A DNA stretch of 64,000 nucleotides from Aphelenchoides besseyi (Eukaryota; Nematoda; Chromadorea; Rhabditida; Aphelenchoididae), in contig JAMPIQ010000002.1 of the NCBI GenBank assembly GCA_024699855.1, positions 14,322,001-14,386,000 of the forward strand, in the 5' to 3' direction. Within the stretch, counting starts at the first letter, position 1. Every line of letters starts with the position of its first letter. The notes under the pieces were generated by a model, which was not told the origin of the DNA, searched no databases, and saw nothing but the letters and a program-made list of their open reading frames with translations. The position numbers and the translations under genes are program-made. Positions 47,901-55,429 of this stretch are shown piece after piece.

Positions 47901-49771
47901 GCCTCTGCTCAGCAGATGATTGCAATCCGGTGAAACTTCAATGTTGCACCTATGCACAACAGATGGGAATGCTCATTTTCAGTCTACTCTTCTTAGCGCT
48001 AATCCCCATGATTATCCTCCTCCTACGATTTCTGATTTTGATTCTCCAAATTCTTTTGAGAATCACGAAAGGCGGGTGGCAGCTAATAATGAGAAGACCA
48101 GCGCGACAAAATCGTCGACTACCAGTGGCTCGAATCAGACGACTGAGAGAAATCTTGCGAACAATGACCATTATCACATTCATTGCTATAATTATTCGTA
48201 TAGCCACCGGATGCTCGGACCCTACAATTCTCATGACGACACACGAGAACTGCGAGACGGACGTGAACACAGGAGAAACCACTTGTATGATCAACAGCGC
48301 AAGCTCCTTAACCATGAAACCGGTTGGCGAAACAGCTTGCCTAATGATAAGAACGGAAGCAGGCCCTCTAGGACAACTAGAAATCCAGACAAACGCGATC
48401 ATCTATCAATGCAATAACGAACAATGGTATTACACACGAGATTATAATATTGCAGTAGAATCGCGACATCGATGTCGTCAAGCCGAGGGCTCCCAATGCT
48501 TCGACGGCTTCTGTGAAAATGTTTATGGGAGCACCGACCTGAAAGATTTGTCCAGAAATGCTCGATCAGCATATGGTTACTCATTCTGTAAACGATCTTG
48601 TGGTTGTGTTACTTGCAGAGGATGTTTTCTCTGCGAACCTTCTTGTCTATTCTGGAGAGCGTATCTTCAATTCGAGAACAATCTAATCTACTCAGTGTCA
48701 TCTTGTCCTGCGTGGACAACAAAAGTAGAAGCTGACGTTCGATGGGTCCCACATGGCGAAGAGAGTCGCAGAGAAGTACGGGTCTTATTAGAACCCGGAC
48801 ACAAAGTCAAAGTTCTTAACGCGACAATTACGCTGCAATCAACCAACGTTCCCCCTTTACCTATTCTCTCCAGCCAATTCATCACTGACGGATCTCACAT
48901 TTGGTTAACTACCACCTCAGCACCGAATCAACCAACGAGCGGAACAATCGGCACTCTCCAATGTCCCACCCCACAACACGCTATTCTAGGAACATGCCAA
49001 TTCCCGATGGAAATTTGTATCTGCACCTCTGGCATGTTTAGCGCTCAATGTACATGCGGAATCGTAAATCCGTCCTCAACTCCTATGGCGTTATTACCCC
49101 TCACGGCAGGACCAATAACAATCAAAGGAAAACATGATCCATTCGAAATAACAGCTGAAGCACATCAACACGCTAATCTACAACTTCAGGTCGACCTCCC
49201 CTACACTAATCTTTCGTCTCTTCACTACAAAACCGACTGCAACGTACGCCTTGACAAACAGGCGGACGGTTGTTATTCATGCACCGGCGGAGCCACCGGA
49301 CAAATTCAGTGTGACTCAAAGAGCCCCACGCTTCTCGAAATTGATTGTGGAGAGCACAAACTCTCATTTGCCTGTTCTACACATCCACAAACGCATGTGA
49401 TTATCTTCCACATTAATCAGCCCGAATTGGATCTTCTTTGCCGATATCAATGCTCGACAACTCATGGAGAATTTCGATTCACCGCCAACTTAAAAGCAGT
49501 CACCGTTAGCAACAAAAAATCAATCTTCCACGGGTCATCATACGCCATAGATGAATCAATCGCCGACTTCTCTTCCATCAGGGCAATGATTAAATGGCCG
49601 CTACCAGCATTCAACAGTATAGTCCAGTTCCTATTTAAAGGGCCTCTACTAACATTACTAATTCTTGTCGCAATGGTATTCAGCGCTATTCTTATGTACC
49701 GGAAGTTTATGTCACCAAGAAATAACGTCAATATCGTCATTCCTCAGTGGCCACTCACACCGACTGAATAA
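41930..49771 (+). CDS. Gag-Pol-Env polyprotein of the BEL element
   Basis: An uninterrupted 2,613-residue frame. In order: gag with the BEL DUF1759 region (IPHYEGNLGKWPEFWDIF, about residue 285); three zinc knuckles (about 499-560, with CFNCLKSGHIVQDC); aspartic protease (FADSGSTQTYI, about 668); and Pao-type reverse transcriptase (VDVEKAFLQM-like block, VPFGVTSSPFLL, YVDN at about 1081). RNase H follows (HVFSDASPEAY, about 1248; LWIDSRIVLTWL), then integrase with an HHCC finger (about 1558) and catalytic residues in GIDYFG, WSDNATTF and WEGGLWERM (about 1628, 1691, 1734). After a hydrophobic double segment (about 2010-2110) comes a cysteine-rich ectodomain resembling the phlebovirus Gc class II fusion glycoprotein (CGCVTCRGCFLCEPSC, about 2225), and a C-terminal membrane anchor (about 2571-2590). 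No frameshift separates gag, pol and env. Confidence 0.95.
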   Translation: METPEARILRRIGIEKRRLATMLQAYDLNKETFSIPDPNQLEPELLYDATEAMALTFERLRTIIQTIQSLQKEWNELLETVDDVRRGQLEDMYERYFEQHGKLEPVITNGESAVNHLMTIREPFRQAASKKLGMHDRESNFDSKSAGTLHGMSDDLIFPQLNTPEPGVRTAVDPARDEGPNTRLGQPLPAEYTARSHYPNPSIQPTYPIPAHLQNGLIYPPECTARSMPAPQSRYVPNQETQNEGPSHAFKPSLYVPTRPPAMTAPHPMIMMSNHWWLPKVAIPHYEGNLGKWPEFWDIFNAMVHNTDLDPSIKLFYLRSHLKGDALRSIAMIGSSQDDYPIALKTLFELYGNSEQVRHRLRADLLHFVIHESTPRGLYRAWAHIHQIYSRLIALGDPTDSTFLGQVIESKFPRYVLHRVYRLDGIAPTGMEMLVAIGEILRREAQVEQKIQDNQGPQRTRQNNRPVKETGNRQEHLNKYNPAHPFTFPTITTSAHKCAMCEAQHLTYQCPTYEKPEDRRKQVRQMKLCFNCLKSGHIVQDCSSERRCRLCNGKHHSTICWRAEAGSPPRAPKPKKKVTFASSKNFKLKAGPTTHQEPNPATNVTQPSTNLAVHVNGRDSQRPLDLDHRKSDGNSCKRTIDSTTLLMTTTVLANNPSGNGHTTEAIVFADSGSTQTYITDSLAARLNLKPKDTRRLSVNTFGGQLLTRSANVYELTLRQNKPIKQKPRLIRAIAVPQLTTRLPAAQLDCTSNEHLSIDHVRPDILLGMDYESYVVKEQEATLPSGFKISHTPLGTFIYGKGKIVADSLSHDTIFHVYSLVPTYETEDDVSHAINKMWALDLLGIGEDPQADDDEMAMRAFNRSITQKEDGRYICGWPWKRDQVDIPTNFGKCLGRLRSTLRKLKEDTDLLQRYDNTFKEQLDMGIIEVIEQGHQDGPIHYLAHQPVITPQKTTTKLRIVYDASMKTSKGKSLNDLLYRGPVILPALLGMILRFRLTAIPLLADVEKAFLQMELKLSDRDVTRLIWVRDVNQPADGDNIIIYRFARVPFGVTSSPFLLAATINYHLANYPHPLAQQMLRNTYVDNIMIENETQEAAWDAYTTSRHIFKQAHMNLREFQTHDPVIKKKLSEVGMEVPTHVKMLGVTWNTVYDMLRISVPSKATHDGARTKRDISKRVAAGYDPIGLMWPQTIRSKLFLQQLWREGANWDTPLDGKHQEMWENISQQLRNSETLNIPRHLNVRLHQQVQLHVFSDASPEAYSAVAYLRSNGENPTTQFLMGKARVAPINRPTIPRLELLGVTIAAAMAKTLHQELNALTFTSTTLWIDSRIVLTWLHTHKMLPTFVKNRVTKIWQNVPQAQIKYVPTSDNPADAATRPKDDITKEQTQWLQGPEWLKKQETFWPSQPIIRYDAQPTDDVEEVTMTTTGKKAVRSSPITFTHFSKWTKLIGTIIIVLKFLTRKLFGKSKTQNEKIKYVVKTSITTDKTSEQFQLAEQLVFYWIQSEQPPTKDHMKQLYLQQDDTTKLYHCNTRLTQSELRTETKRPIYLPPKHCGTKLYVLHIHELMHHASPMTTLMFLRQRVWIPQGRTVVKRTIHEKCQRCRNPTHFQLPPFPDLPTQRITVKPPFFNTGIDYFGPVQTRITADTQPKAWIALFTCFTTRAVHLEPVGDLSTISFLRAFRRFVARRGTPNTIWSDNATTFVSASKVLKHWHADEDTQHYLSSKQIRWKFITEASPWEGGLWERMVGLCKTAAKQAIGRKILPFTELLTVLTEIEAVVNSRPLTYVPTDENLQVIRPIDAISPGTTIGVPQWDNEGNDDSTFRPRRDPHQQIISLWTKQQATLNKFWDVWINDYLTSLRERFQQAHRQPAPSLNRTPEIGEVVLIHDETSTTRGTWKLARITEIITPRKIRLQMASRGNRGPTFLVRSPKAIYPLELQYKQSHEDAEITPVTCHSRHRIIGNNTITMTLALLCYIPTIAAPTSPSTTETQRPESLCSADDCNPVKLQCCTYAQQMGMLIFSLLFLALIPMIILLLRFLILILQILLRITKGGWQLIMRRPARQNRRLPVARIRRLREILRTMTIITFIAIIIRIATGCSDPTILMTTHENCETDVNTGETTCMINSASSLTMKPVGETACLMIRTEAGPLGQLEIQTNAIIYQCNNEQWYYTRDYNIAVESRHRCRQAEGSQCFDGFCENVYGSTDLKDLSRNARSAYGYSFCKRSCGCVTCRGCFLCEPSCLFWRAYLQFENNLIYSVSSCPAWTTKVEADVRWVPHGEESRREVRVLLEPGHKVKVLNATITLQSTNVPPLPILSSQFITDGSHIWLTTTSAPNQPTSGTIGTLQCPTPQHAILGTCQFPMEICICTSGMFSAQCTCGIVNPSSTPMALLPLTAGPITIKGKHDPFEITAEAHQHANLQLQVDLPYTNLSSLHYKTDCNVRLDKQADGCYSCTGGATGQIQCDSKSPTLLEIDCGEHKLSFACSTHPQTHVIIFHINQPELDLLCRYQCSTTHGEFRFTANLKAVTVSNKKSIFHGSSYAIDESIADFSSIRAMIKWPLPAFNSIVQFLFKGPLLTLLILVAMVFSAILMYRKFMSPRNNVNIVIPQWPLTPTE

Positions 49772-50147
49772 CGACCTGTGGTTAACGTTCAGCGACAAAA
49801 ACAACATTCGGCGTAATTTCGCAACTTTCAATGACCAATTGTGATCTCATGGAAAATCCAATCAAAAGGGCAAAAAACAATAGCTCATCCGCTGCCCCAA
49901 AGTCATCGTTATCTCAAAACATCACCAACATTTGCCTACAAACCACGCCTCCAGCTCACTAGAAATTTCTGATGATCAACAAGATTTCACAAAATTGACG
50001 AATTTATAAAAACATAATTCGAAAATCTGCCAAAGATAGAACGATGACTCAACTACGGAAACAAAACTCACATTATCCAAAGGGCTATAAAAGAAGCTCC
50101 ACGTTAGGCAGAACTCATCTGTCCATTCAAACTACAACGACTACAGG
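49772..50147 (+). promoter_or_regulatory. Post-env spacer with internal TATA box
   Basis: A 376-bp spacer after the env stop. TATAAAAG at 50086-50093 is the same eight bases as in the LTR promoter and lies 55-60 bp before the ATG at 50148. The spacing suits a start site near 50115, with a short leader. No other open frame of note. Confidence 0.55.
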
Positions 50148-50561
50148 ATGCTAACGATCGAATCTCCTCCTCCAGATGTGCATCCGGGAAATCCACCCGA
50201 AATCTAGTCCAACAATCTTCTCGTTCCGTCGCCCAGACCCCCGGCTCCTGTCATCAATGAGAAACCCCTCCCATCGCCGCCTACTACCGTTGAGGACACG
50301 TCGAACGACGCACCTCCTTCCGTCTCCGACCTAACACTTTGTCAATCTTGCGGGACACGCCGCCGCTCGGTAGTGTTCCGAACCTGTGGGCACCTTTATT
50401 TCCGTGGACAGTGTTACAGACGACAACGAACACGCCAACGCCGTCTTTACAAGTTGTTCGGATTCATGTACAACCGGCGTCTGACCTGCGACTTATGTAG
50501 CACACCCGTCAAAAGGGTGACCCACGTCAATTACGAACTTCGACCAATCCGTCAATATTGA
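50148..50561 (+). CDS. Accessory reading frame with IAP-like RING motif, in-frame TAG at codon 20
   Basis: The frame opens MLTIESPPPDVHPGNPPEI, meets a TAG at 50205-50207, then stays open for 117 codons to TGA 50559-50561. The part after the TAG is proline-rich (VPSPRPPAPVI, PLPSPPTTVED), then has LTLCQSCGTRRRSVVFRTCGH, a basic Arg-rich insert, LTCDLC and a short tail. Spacing C-x2-C-x11-C-x-H matches the RING of inhibitor-of-apoptosis proteins, where a CGHL phrase also occurs, followed by a second C-x2-C before the end. One metal ligand (the first cysteine after the histidine) is Arg here. The AAATCTAG at the stop could double as a splice acceptor, which would let the frame be expressed from a spliced transcript. 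Otherwise this copy is truncated or depends on readthrough. Function not established. Confidence 0.55.
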
Positions 50562-50780
50562 TTCACCCTTTTCCTTATGCTGGAGTTAGCCAAATACATG
50601 TTTTGTATTTTCCTTAGATTAGTATTGTATAGTAATAGACTATGATCAGCTAACCCAAGTTAACAAAATGACCTTCAACCGTTGTTCAGTTCCTTCTTCA
50701 TGTTCGATTGTATCCAGTCCCTTAATAAAAGGCTGCTCCATTCACATCTCTCGCGGTTGGGACATTCCGGGCGCCGGGAG

Positions 50781-51019
50781 TGTCGCGACCGTGCGAGATA
50801 TAGGCGCCGCCCCCGAAGGCGGAGCTGATGATCAATCGAATGATTGATCCTCGGTTTCGCAACAGATTTCGCAATCCTATTGCGAAATCATCGGGTATAA
50901 AAGGGCGCCAGAACAACCAAAAGATTCAATTGCTCAACCGGAGCAATTCCACTCCCAATCCCTCCGTTGTCCTCTCGTCTGCTAAATAAACCATTCATTT
51001 CCACGAAACAGTCCCGACA
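50781..51019 (+). repeat. 3' LTR of the BEL element
   Basis: 239 bp, identical to the 5' LTR except G at 50842. Followed by the AACAG duplication at 51020-51024 and the resumed host exon. Confidence 0.95.
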
Positions 51020-52119
51020 AACAGTTTGTTGAAGTGGTCGATGTGCTATACAAGAAACAAGGGTAAGTTACAAATACTTTTTCCACTATAGTTTCTGTGA
51101 TATTTAGAAAACTCAACTTAGATTTTTCGGCAGTAACGTTCGATGGAAAGCCGTTGAAAGAAGATTTTGATGTGCTGGACTACTGGGCATTTGATTTGGA
51201 AACATCACTGGTCGTCTTTAAAAGCGAAACTATGGGCTATTGTGGGGGAACTGGAGTCACGAACTTCGAACAGTCGACTGTTGTTATCGGACAGTCAATT
51301 AAGATATCAGGATTGCCACTTAACAGCAACATTCATGTTTTCCCAAAATCTTACCCAGCCAATTTGGAAGATGGAGTTGTTTTAAAGATTTGTGTGGTAT
51401 ATGGATCTTTTTACTTTGAGATTAAATTGGATGGTCAAAAGCAAATTCAAGCTACAAAAATATATTTCTTGTTTGATAAGCGAATTGCGACAATCGATGA
51501 AGAATTTGCGTACACGTTGGACGTGAAACGGACAAGTGACAAAGGCCACCCAAAAATATCATCAGTTGAGTTGCTCAAAATGTCATTTGGAACTGGCGAG
51601 TCGTCTAGATATCCAACGACCAATTGGGAGGCTATGAAATTGGATGTAAGATGCCTTGTTCTGTATATTTTCATTTGTATATTTATAGCATTTTTTTTCT
51701 TCTCATGGTCGTCGTTTTGGAAATCATATTATTTTTCCCGTTGTCTATCGATGGACAATCGAAGTTCAATTTATGTCGTTGAATTTGGACACATTGGAGT
51801 GGAAGAAAACTGGGATCAAGCTGGATGGTCATCTTCACGCTATGTTAACTGATGGAAGATGCAGCTTGATCATTTCCATGCAACGCTATGATTACCTTTA
51901 CTATTACCACTTCGTAGTCAAGTAAGTTAGCCGGCTAGAACAATCTGAAGTTGCGTTTTCAGCAAACCATACTCGCTATCCACTTGTGCTTGGCATAAGT
52001 TGAAGAGCTTAATTGATTCACGACCAGACGCCTACGACTTCATTCTCAGCAAACTTCCGACGAATTTCAGACCACCGCGTCCTATTGAGCACTCTGTTCC
52101 ACTTTATTCTGCACCATGA

Positions 52120-53363
52120 GACTCTTTTCTACTATACGTAAATAAATAAACTTGTTGTTATAAGTTGTGAAGATAAACCGCGAGTTTGAGATTCCAAAGA
52201 AATCGAACGTAACCTGGAAGCAAAACGATCATCTCACATGGAATCGAGACAATGGAGACCTACAAAATCTTCTAAATGAAACAACTTCTCAAAGTTAACT
52301 GACGAGAGTCATGATGTTTGTTTGTGTCGTATAGTTCGGTCGACATGAGAACTTCTTGTGTAAAGATGATCATTTACAGCTCATATTGGATTGTGGTTTG
52401 TTCTTGTTGTTACAAGCGAATCTTTCGCGCGGATTACAGTTCGACGTTCACGCCATCGAACACGAAAATAATCCATTGGCGTCTTTAGCTTCTGGAGCAG
52501 TTCTTCGACCCCCTTTCTATTCTAATATCTTCTTTTGTTGGATTCAAGGTTAAATCTTCAAAGTAGAGACCACAAGAATCGTCATTGACGAAACGGACGA
52601 TGATTTCCAAGTTGCGAATACCATCTTTCGGGTGCAAATCCACGTGGACATTTGATTGTCATCGATAAATGTAGAGAGACTCGCATCCTGAAAACAGAAT
52701 ATCAGTTGATAAATAAGAGTTCATTCATAAACCTAGAAAGGGATGTCGAAGCGGTTGCTTTCTTTTGGATCTAGCAACGTAACAGAAACCGTAACTTTGT
52801 AACCGCCGTCAACAGACTCGAACTTGGGAACAGAATCGTCGGTAGAAGCAGTCACAGTGAAGGTTGTGAAGAATGGATTGCCATCATGAAACTGACCGTT
52901 GACAGTTTTGTTGTTCAATACGAAGTAAAGATGTTTGTGCGTCCGCCAATGATCAACGTAATACTAAGACAGCAAAGTCAATGGTATAAGTGGTACAATT
53001 ACTCTTGAGGATTGACTGGGTGTTCGCGAGCATTCAGTTTCATTTCCGACCGGTTAATTTTGACGTAGAATGTGATCGGGTGCTACACCACCACTTTCTC
53101 CACTGTACTTGCTGAAGAGAACAGAGTAACGAGTGCAATTAGCGATTCGTTGGAACAATTGGTTCACTTTACTGATTGATTAGTTTGTTAAGATGCGTTC
53201 TTTCAGTTGCAATTCAGTTTTTAAGTGGAGAATCAAAACTATTGATTCTGGAGCGTTGTCTGATCGATGTCTTCCACTTTTATCCAATATAATTGTAACA
53301 GCAATGCTTTCTATTTCAAACTGCAAGCTCATGCTATTGAACAGGTTTATTATTTCTACAAAT
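52120..53363. other. Region with an unresolved small minus-strand gene or remnant
   Basis: Minus-strand pieces look protein-like: MKLNAREHPVNPQE near 53045, YYVDHWRTHKHLYFVLNNKT then DGGYKVTVSVTLLDPKESN at about 52960-52740, and VHVDLHPKDGIRNLEIIVRF with VNDDSCGLYFED at about 52655-52550. Standard splice sites exist between them, but the phases do not match and stops intervene, so it may be decayed. I do not recognise the family. Confidence 0.35.
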
Positions 53364-54475
53364 TAGTAACGAAGATCACACTCATTTAACAGTGCTACGC
53401 AGTTTCGTCGATCTCTGACAACGATGATTTTGTTGCAAACATTGTTGATTGCTGGCTTTAGGATTTGCGGACAATCTTCGGGATTGCAAATTCCACTCAA
53501 GCAGTGCATTCCATAATCACATTGCAAATTTCGACAATCTAAAATCGACGTTTAAGCTCCGGTCAAAAATTTCGTGTTTCACGCTCATTAACTCACTGTC
53601 TTCTTTCATCACATGAATACACTCTTTGGCTGCCACACAAGTTGTATTCAATGCACTGACTTGAACGTAACCGTCTTTACATGAACATGTCGGAATGCAA
53701 TCGTGATGGCTGCTCTTGCACTTCGGCTGAACTTCCGTACAAGTAGAGACACAAGAGGATCCGCATTTCTCGAACTGACTATTCTTAGGACAACGCACAT
53801 CATCCGACTCAAAATCATCGGCGTGATAAAGTGAATGTATAGGATCTGACGATTCGATTGCAAATGCGGATCTTACTGGCAACGGTCGACAGACACCATC
53901 GGGCGGTGTGCATTGGAAACCGATGGGACAATGAATATTTCGACAAACACCATCGAAATCGTAGCCATTGAATTTACGAATACATTTGCCTAAAAAAGAA
54001 GTCTCCAAAATGTTGTGCTGACAAAAGAACCTTCGAAACAAGTCAAATCCGGTGGACACTCAACTCCCTCGCATTCGTCGATTGCTAACTGCACATGTTG
54101 AGGTCGAACACGAGTACAAACTCCACTGGTCCCATCACACGCGTAATTATTCGGACATTTAACAAACTCGCACTTATTCCAATCACTTGCGAACAGTTGG
54201 AATCCATCAGGAATTCGGAACTTTTGACAACTTCCCGTTTTGTAGTCACAACTGAATCCCGTTCCACACGCTTCTTCCGGACATTTAGCAGCAACCGGAA
54301 CGGACATCTAAACACAACAATAAGCGACAGCGTTCTCTCATCACAAAGTTTCAAGCTCTTGAATTTGAGATCGATGGTGAAATTAAATGCCTGTTTTTCC
54401 GTCGAACTGACCACTTACCGCTAGCAAACTAATCAGAACAAACAACTTGATTTCGAAAAGAATTCTGAACTTCAT
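53364..54475 (-). CDS. Secreted cysteine-rich protein with a TIL (trypsin-inhibitor-like) domain
   Basis: Start MKFRILFEIKLFVLISLLA is a signal peptide encoded in its own exon, joined across a 110-bp intron to MSVPVAAKCPEEACGTGFSC. Several C-x-C-containing repeats follow (CPNNYACDGTSGVC, CPPDLTCFEGKC, CPIGFQCTPPDGVC). Then comes a TIL-type domain (CPKNSQFEKCGSSCVSTC, SHHDCIPTCSCKDGYV, CVAAKEC). The last exon adds CDYGMHCLSGICNPEDC and ends ECDLRY with TAA at 53364-53366. TIL domains usually inhibit serine proteases, and proteins of this make-up are common in nematode secretions, but inhibitory activity here is inference. About 300 residues. Confidence 0.85.
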
Positions 54476-55429
54476 GAGGATAAATAACGAAAACTGAAGT
54501 GAATGAACACTCACGGAAGATCGCTGTTTTTGCACGAAGATTTGCGGTTTTGATTGCGCAAGATTTTTGACACGATTTCACGATTCACCACGAGGTCATT
54601 CGATTGACGGCCACAATGTGGATTGAATGGAAAGTTTGCAACTTCCCGACCAGTTGAACAAATATGTGCATCTTACTGTTCACTGCGTGAGGTTTACAAG
54701 CGAATAAGCAGAAGACCAATTTAGACTTGTAAATTGGGCTTCAGTACCAATCTGACACTCTATCGGCGTGTGCTCTCTAGTTATGTTCTTCGTATCTTCT
54801 CGAAAAAGTTGTAAAACACATTTTCGTCTTCAGAGTAACTTTATGAAACAGTTGAATTTGTCAAATCCTCGGTCATTTTTTGAACATCAACGACTGACTT
54901 TAATCAAAAGTTTAATCCAAGAAAAATGAACGATCGAGATCAATGTGCTATGATCTAAATAACATCTTTTTGTTTGACAAACACTTTTGAATAAGTTCGC
55001 TTTATGACAACAAAGTTAATACAACTCATATGTTCGACACCAAACTGAGCAGAGGAATTCGCTTTGTTACAAGCTCAAGAGCTTTAGGAAAGTGAGAATC
55101 GTGGATTGGCATCAGTCTTATTACGATGAGAGCGTAGAATCTGAATCGAAGGAAACAGCAGAAAATACCTGTATGTTCGGCAATAAGTAGAGACATGAGC
55201 GATAAAATTTCGAGTAGAATTTATGCACAATCGCATTATATACATGAGAGTCAAAAGAAAGAGAAGTGATCAAACAATACAATGAAGGTAATAACAAGAA
55301 ATTGTTTGAAAACTTCGTAAAAGAAAGATACCCGTAGTGTGAGTTTGTACCAGTAAATAACTTAAAGTTTAAGTCCAAACGCAACGGTTGAGTGAGGAAA
55401 ACGGAAATGGAATGTCAATGGATATTGTC
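54476..55429. other. Intergenic region
   Basis: About 950 bp between the TIL-domain gene start and the 3' end of the ROBO-like gene. AT-rich, no gene seen. Confidence 0.5.

Larger units (their letters stand above)
41621..51019 (+). mobile_element. Complete BEL/Pao LTR retroelement with envelope (endogenous retrovirus-like)
   Basis: A 9,399-bp element with 239-bp LTRs (TGTCGCG...CCGACA), a 5-bp AACAG duplication, one long gag-pol-env frame, and a separate downstream unit with a RING-like frame. The two LTRs differ at a single base (41682 A versus 50842 G), so insertion was recent. BEL/Pao elements with phlebovirus-type envelope are known from nematodes (the Cer7 group; Belpaoviridae). The polypurine side before the 3' LTR reads GGGCGCCGGGAG. 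The primer-binding site should lie just after 41859 (TGGAAAATCTGGTGACC region), but I could not assign the tRNA. Confidence 0.95.
40794..52119 (+). pseudogene. Unidentified host gene interrupted in an exon by the BEL element
   Basis: Exon 1 (40794-40811, MDFDEN) splices to exon 2 (40852-40962: VGNEPLDESDVQAGEPSA then SKRRRLNEDGS, a likely nuclear signal). Exon 3 (from 41501: STAAETDHFIFKRKIEYRQF to FFFNHDKQ) is broken at 41620 by the retroelement and resumes after its 3' LTR at 51025 (FVEVVDVLYKKQ). Later exons give KLNLDFSAVTFDGKPLKEDF, YWAFDLETSLVVFKSETMGY, and, after an intron at 51646-51690, VYRWTIEVQFMSLNLDTLEW, ending RPPRPIEHSVPLYSAP with TGA at 52117-52119. Frames agree across the insertion, so the gene was intact before it. 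I do not recognise the family. This allele should be non-functional unless the element is spliced out. Confidence 0.6.

Noticed and set aside
47920..48417. 165-codon plus-strand open frame inside env in another frame
   Set aside because: It overlaps the long polyprotein frame, has low-complexity composition typical of a shifted reading, and no motif.
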